Assembly (NCBI GenBank): GCA_027577415.1
Contig: JANBQS010000317.1
Location: forward strand, 1 to 21,192
Reading direction: 5' to 3'
DNA: 21,192 nt
Source: Coemansia sp. RSA 922
Lineage: Eukaryota; Kickxellomycota; Kickxellomycetes; Kickxellales; Kickxellaceae
A program made the position numbers and the translations under genes. Below the pieces are notes generated by a model. It was not told the origin of the DNA, made no database searches, and saw only the letters and a program-made list of their open reading frames with translations. Shown here in pieces: positions 17,401 to 21,192 of this stretch. Every line of letters begins with the position of its first letter. Positions within the stretch are counted from its first letter, which is position 1.

Positions 17401-19162
17401 GCCGCATATAGCTGGGTCTGAGGCGTATGTGCACACACCTGTGCTTGACGCTATCCGTAAGAATGTTGGGAACATTACCTCTGCGTTGGCTGTTCAGCTC
17501 CGCTGGGCCTTTACTACGACATCTACTGACCCGTCGATGGTGTCGCCCTTCCAAGCATTGCTAGTCAACATCCGCAAGCTATCGCTGCACCTCCTTCTGG
17601 GTATATTTGACGATCGCCGGCTTGCGCAGTGCGTGCGCGAGGAGGCACTGCTGACGGTCGTCGAGGAGATGATCAGGCGGCTGGTTGACCCGTTGCTTAA
17701 GCGCGATGAGGACGCCGACGGCAACAAGGCAGCTCGTGGCAGTGCTCCCAACTACGAGTGGGCCACAAAGAGCCTCAACGCGATTGTGGTCAAGATTCTG
17801 GATAAGGCTGACCGCACCACGGTCTACGTGGTCCTGATCCGTTTGCTTCAGGCGTCGATGTCTGTGGCTGTGCCAAACCCGCCCCAGACCGACAGTGAAA
17901 CACAGCGTGTAGAGTTTGGCGACTTGGCAATGAGGTGTCTGTGGCGACTGACCAAGCCTCTGGAGCAGGAGCTGCAAATCCAGTTTGGCGAGGTGGTGGC
18001 GTCTGGCGCGAGCAGCGTGCCTGCGAGTATCGGCAACCCGGAGTTTGGTGATCTTCGCAAGCACCCGTTTATTCGCATTGACCCGATCATGCGCATTACG
18101 CACCGGTTCTTTGAGCATGTGCCTGACCGCGAGTGGCGCAAGCGTGAGGACAGGAACGTGTGGATGTTTGGAGATCTGCCGAAGCGCACGGTCAAGACTA
18201 TCGGCCACATGGCGCTCTGCTGCCTGCGTGGGCTTGTGTGGCAGTTTACTGGGCTCATTCTCCACGAGGTCATAAGGGAGCACCCCGGCCTGATTCACCC
18301 GCCGCCCATGTCCAAGCTCCCTGAGGGAAGCCCGGCGCAAGAGAACGACCCCGCATTGCTTCATTGGCTGGGCGATGTGCATGCGAAGATGTCGCAGGCG
18401 TCGGAGACCTGGGCGTACCTGCAGTCGACGCTGAGCACGTTTGATGAGAGGTATTCCAGGCCCACTGTTGCCCAGCTGATGGCTGCCCTTCGTGTGGCTC
18501 AGGCTGCTAACGACGACGATGGTGACAGCGATGACGATTCTTCGTCTGTGACTGTTGGTGGATTGGCTCCTGGCGCTCCGCCGGCGTATGCCCGGGACTC
18601 GCGTCCGAGCAGCGTCGTCTCTTCGTCCTCGCCTTATATGCAGCCGCGTCAATCACTAGGTATGGTGGTGGCTGGCGAGCGCGCTCAGAGCCCTGCGCAT
18701 ACTGCTAGTCGCTCGTCACAGGCTTATGCTGTTCCTAACCGCGCTGCATCGCCAATGTACTCGGGGTCGGCTACTGGCAGCGCTGTGCACTCGCCTTCGC
18801 AGACCCACGCATCTCTGGGTAGCAGGCCTGCATCCGGGTATAATAACCCGCCTCCCTATACTGCTTCATCGGCAGCCTCTACCACTGGTGTTATGAGTAG
18901 CCAGGAGAGACTCCGGATACTGCGAGAGCGCATTCATGGCAGCCAGTCGTCGGCGAGGAGCAATCTATCGCCGCAGATGGAACAGGCCACTATTTCCTCT
19001 GCTTTTGTTCCAGCACCGGTACCTGCTTCAACGCAACCACCTGCTGCACCTGTTAGCTCATCGCAGGGTCGGCCGCAGGGCTCGTCGGACGGCGTGCCGA
19101 ACATGGATGATATTCGGGCCAGGATCGCACGCATGCGCAGCTCGTTGCGTGATCCAAAGTAA
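11500..19162 (+). CDS. STU2: XMAP215/Stu2 (ch-TOG) family microtubule polymerase, five TOG domains plus a C-terminal TOG-like domain
   Basis: The coding sequence is join(11500-11556, 11633-19162), giving 2528 aa. XMAP215 proteins bind free tubulin through TOG (HEAT-repeat) domains and add it at microtubule plus ends, and act at kinetochores and spindle poles. Exon 1 supplies 19 residues including LPLEQRLTHK, which joins in phase to VWKARADAY and restores the conserved family N-terminus. Approximate domains are TOG1 1-240, TOG2 278-515, TOG3 648-900, TOG4 925-1165, TOG5 1315-1635 and a TOG6-like domain 1899-2295. The tubulin-contacting Trp of the first repeat is present in TOG1-4 (W21, W305, W684, W955). 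TOG5 ends in MLEEKLKRS as in animal proteins. Linkers are Ala/Pro/Arg-rich, and 1640-1890 is Gly/Ser-rich. Two short Arg-rich helices close the protein (from about 2442). Yeast Stu2 and Alp14 have only two TOGs, so this layout is animal-like. Confidence 0.93.
11557..11632 (+). other. Phase-0 intron of STU2
   Basis: This 76-nt GT-AG intron has 5' site AAG|GTAAAT and 3' site TGTGTAG|GTG, with a branch-like CTAAT at 11578-11582. Without splicing, the long frame would start at a GTG codon and lack the conserved first helix of TOG1. Joining the exons gives a contiguous family N-terminus. It is the only intron I could support in the window. Confidence 0.88.
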
Positions 19163-19632
19163 TGTGTTGTTGGGTCGTTTTTTTTTATTCTCGTTCATAG
19201 ATGCATTTAAAAATATAATTGAAACTAATGGCTACTTATCGCCAATACAACTTCTTATGCGACATGTTGTTCAGCTCGTCGATCGGGCAGTGCTTCGTTT
19301 ATATAGTTCACTGGCGAATGTTGCACAAAATCCACATCTGAGGCAATTCATCCCGCAACAAGTGACGTCTCGGACTTTTTCGAGCGGCAGTTGCAAGCAC
19401 AGCGTGAGTATGAACGCCAATAGAATGGGGTTAATGCCCTATGAATCGGCTCTAAAGTATTTAGGAAATGTGGCTTTGTGATCCGTCCTTCCTAATTGCT
19501 TTATGATGTAAGCAGTTGTTGTGTGCTCCGCAGCAAATTATTGCTAAACGACGACTACAACTAACAACTCCTTTCTTCTTCTTGTCCATTGCTTTTTATC
19601 TTTATTTTTGCATCTCTAAGACTGACCGAAAA
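19163..19632. promoter_or_regulatory. STU2 3' end, gene relic and promoter of the F-box/LRR-like gene
   Basis: The region starts with a T-run (19178-19185) and AT-rich DNA that suit STU2 3'-end formation. It contains the relic at 19228-19319 described separately. A pyrimidine-rich stretch (19569-19620) with one TTATCT (19596-19601) lies just before the downstream ATG. Confidence 0.5.
19228..19319 (+). pseudogene. Decayed N-terminal copy of the downstream F-box/LRR-like gene
   Basis: Translated from 19236, this reads SPIQLLMRHVVQ against SPLQLLPPHVVQ in the intact gene (9 of 12 identical), and later both have an LAN triplet at the same alignment position; about 13 of 29 residues match overall. 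At DNA level an ATG at 19228 aligns with the intact start codon if one base of the T-run is missing (ATGGCTACTTATCGCC against ATGCGCACTTTTTCGCC). The relic therefore has a start codon but is frameshifted after a few codons. Similarity fades after 19319, although the frame stays open to 19481. An alternative reading is the 5' end of a gene encoding an Arg-rich presequence from ATG 19257, but nothing downstream continues it. I favour a tandem-duplicate relic. Confidence 0.6.
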
Positions 19633-21126
19633 ATGCGCACTTTTTCGCCACTCCAGCTTCTCCCGCCTCACGTAGTGCAGCCTATAGTCAACCATGTCGT
19701 TGGCAGCAGCCGCTTGCTCGCTAATGGCATAGACTGCTACTCACTCGAATATAAGATGCTACTGCTACCACTTTTGAGCGTGTGCCACAACATCCGTGCT
19801 ATTGCGCACTCGCTATATTGCCACGACTACAGACTATGCCTGTATGTGAAGCCACACAAAGTTATCTCTGTGAAGAGTTCGTGGGCTATGCGTGTCAACT
19901 ATCCTGACAACTCTCTTCATCTATTGGCCGGGGAGGTTTTGATTCGGGTACATGTTTGTACGATCTATAGGGGTCGGGCACTTCAGCAGCTGTTGACCAA
20001 ACCGTATGAAGGCTGCGCATTTCCAAAAGTTCGCAAGCTCACATTCGACCTGATCACCGATTTGAGTTATAACAAAGGCGGCGAAGACCTACCGCCAGAC
20101 GCTGAGGCTAATATTTTGGCGTTTGCGCAGCGAATCAAGGAGATGGCGCCTCGAGTCAGCAAAGTATACCTAAGTATCCCATGTAAGAACGGAGATTCGG
20201 CTACAGGCTCTGACGAGCACATGCGCTTTCTACTCTCGAACTTGTCCAGTCTTACCCATATGACTCTACTCACGACGGGCTGCGAGCAACTTGTCACCTG
20301 TCCTGGTCTGGTGCCTGTCTGTAAGCTGACGTGTATCGACATTGATATTAGGGATAATACCAGTCCGGTTATGCAACTAGCACGGCTCTGCGCTCCGACG
20401 CTTCAGACCATTAACATCAGGGTTGACGATGAGGTAGACACTTCTGGACTTATTCGTGACACTGATGACGGCGAGTATGTCAAGTATCCGTGTGTGCGCT
20501 CATTGGCAATGCAATTTGGCGGCATCGTTGTCTCGCAGAGATTCACTTTCAAGGGCGCGGTTCCCTTTCCAAATCTTCGACGTCTTGTCTTAAATTCTGA
20601 CTACCCATTTAGCGACGATGTGCTTTTCAGGGGCAACGCTGCCAATTTGGAGTATCTCAAGCTACAATTGACTGCCGGGGCTGTCTCATGTTTCACACAC
20701 CACAATGTTTTTACGAGTACCAGCCATCCGAAGCTCTACTACGTCAATATTCATTTGCCTCCTTCGCACTCACCAGATCAGTTTGTCGAGGCCACCTCTT
20801 GTTTGCAGTTTGGACTTGGAATCGCACCGGGCGCGTCTGTTCGACGTATTGTCGGCTATGAATGGGCTGATAAAGCCATTCCGCAAAACACCTCGCTACT
20901 AGGTAGATATGGCAATATCCAATACCTGTCGATACCTAATACGAGTCTATCGTTATGGACGGTTATTACTCTTATTAAGTCGCTCCCACTTTTGTCCGAT
21001 TTGCACACTGGGCCTCCGCCTGTGGTCCTGGGACCTCCAGGTGTTAAAGAGGAAAATCTTCCAAAGTATGTACAGGCAACATACGCGCCAATAAAAAAGC
21101 GGTTTCGGTGCTGGTATACAGAGTGA
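19633..21126 (+). CDS. F-box/LRR-like protein of a Coemansia-type family
   Basis: The protein has 497 aa from the ATG at 19633, which has A at -3; the open frame extends upstream without an ATG. The N-terminus, FSPLQLLPPHVVQPIVNHVV, resembles a divergent F-box (LPxHVVxxI pattern), followed by a short helical region with LLPLLSVCHNIRAIA (about 53-67). The rest has irregular leucine-rich strands such as FPKVRKLTFDL, LSSLTHMTLL, FPNLRRLVL and NLEYLKLQL, which look like degenerate LRRs. It has no signal peptide or membrane segment. F-box/LRR proteins usually select substrates for SCF ubiquitin ligases, but no target can be inferred and the F-box call is weak. The protein ends at RFRCWYTE, 66 bases before the window edge; a C-terminal extension through an intron or frameshift cannot be excluded. 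Confidence 0.75.
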   Translation: MRTFSPLQLLPPHVVQPIVNHVVGSSRLLANGIDCYSLEYKMLLLPLLSVCHNIRAIAHSLYCHDYRLCLYVKPHKVISVKSSWAMRVNYPDNSLHLLAGEVLIRVHVCTIYRGRALQQLLTKPYEGCAFPKVRKLTFDLITDLSYNKGGEDLPPDAEANILAFAQRIKEMAPRVSKVYLSIPCKNGDSATGSDEHMRFLLSNLSSLTHMTLLTTGCEQLVTCPGLVPVCKLTCIDIDIRDNTSPVMQLARLCAPTLQTINIRVDDEVDTSGLIRDTDDGEYVKYPCVRSLAMQFGGIVVSQRFTFKGAVPFPNLRRLVLNSDYPFSDDVLFRGNAANLEYLKLQLTAGAVSCFTHHNVFTSTSHPKLYYVNIHLPPSHSPDQFVEATSCLQFGLGIAPGASVRRIVGYEWADKAIPQNTSLLGRYGNIQYLSIPNTSLSLWTVITLIKSLPLLSDLHTGPPPVVLGPPGVKEENLPKYVQATYAPIKKRFRCWYTE

Positions 21127-21192
21127 CTTACAAAGTCGTTCTCGCAACGCAGCCTAGAACGTTTGTGCTACTCTTCTTTTGGCCATTGAGAG
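21127..21192. other. Right edge, 3' of the F-box/LRR-like gene
   Basis: Sixty-six bases follow the stop codon. No termination signal is seen. One other forward frame is open from the stop region to the edge and ends in a Leu/Phe-rich stretch, so this could be a lost or spliced C-terminal continuation. There is too little sequence to decide. Confidence 0.3.

Noticed and set aside
17579..18652. 357-codon minus-strand open frame antisense to STU2
   Set aside because: Arg/His/Leu-rich translation opposite the conserved TOG6-like domain; typical of GC-biased antisense frames.

Overview
The window looks like nuclear DNA of an early-diverging filamentous fungus, most likely Kickxellomycotina (Coemansia-like). 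The reasons are compact genes with almost no introns, one short GT-AG intron, pyrimidine-rich leaders, fungal-type GATA factors, Dbf2/Sid2 and Avt3 families, and at the right end a divergent F-box/LRR-like gene whose type I associate with expanded families in Coemansia. The organism call is inference; no rRNA or other marker is present. I see no prophage, insertion sequence, CRISPR array or tRNA.

Layout. (1) 1-1551 (+): alternative mitochondrial NADH dehydrogenase, open at the left edge. (2) 2167-3105 (+) and 4199-5119 (+): two GATA zinc-finger regulators that are tandem paralogues. The first has two fingers, the second one, and both end in the same three C-terminal motifs. (3) 5293-6078 (-): an orphan low-complexity protein, convergent with the second GATA gene and divergent from (4) 6792-9242 (+), an Avt3-type vacuolar amino-acid transporter. 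(5) 9292-11013 (-): a Dbf2/Sid2 NDR-family kinase, tail-to-tail with AVT3 (49 bp gap) and head-to-head with (6) 11500-19162 (+), an XMAP215/Stu2 microtubule polymerase of about 2528 residues with an animal-like set of five TOG domains plus a sixth C-terminal domain. Its first 19 codons lie in a separate exon. (7) 19228-19319 (+): a decayed N-terminal copy of (8) 19633-21126 (+), an F-box/LRR-like gene.

Two functional themes stand out. The kinase and the microtubule polymerase share a 486 bp bidirectional promoter and both act at the spindle and spindle poles in mitosis. The GATA genes, the orphan and the amino-acid transporter sit together, and the spacers around them are rich in AGATAA-type sites (five in 1.1 kb between the GATA genes, three more plus a TGATAAG in the AVT3/orphan promoter). 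The kinase/polymerase promoter has none. This suggests, without proving, a small locus with GATA auto- and cross-regulation. No exotic new system is evident. The best candidates for new biology are the GATA pair with its unusual finger layout, the fungal five-TOG polymerase and the orphan protein.
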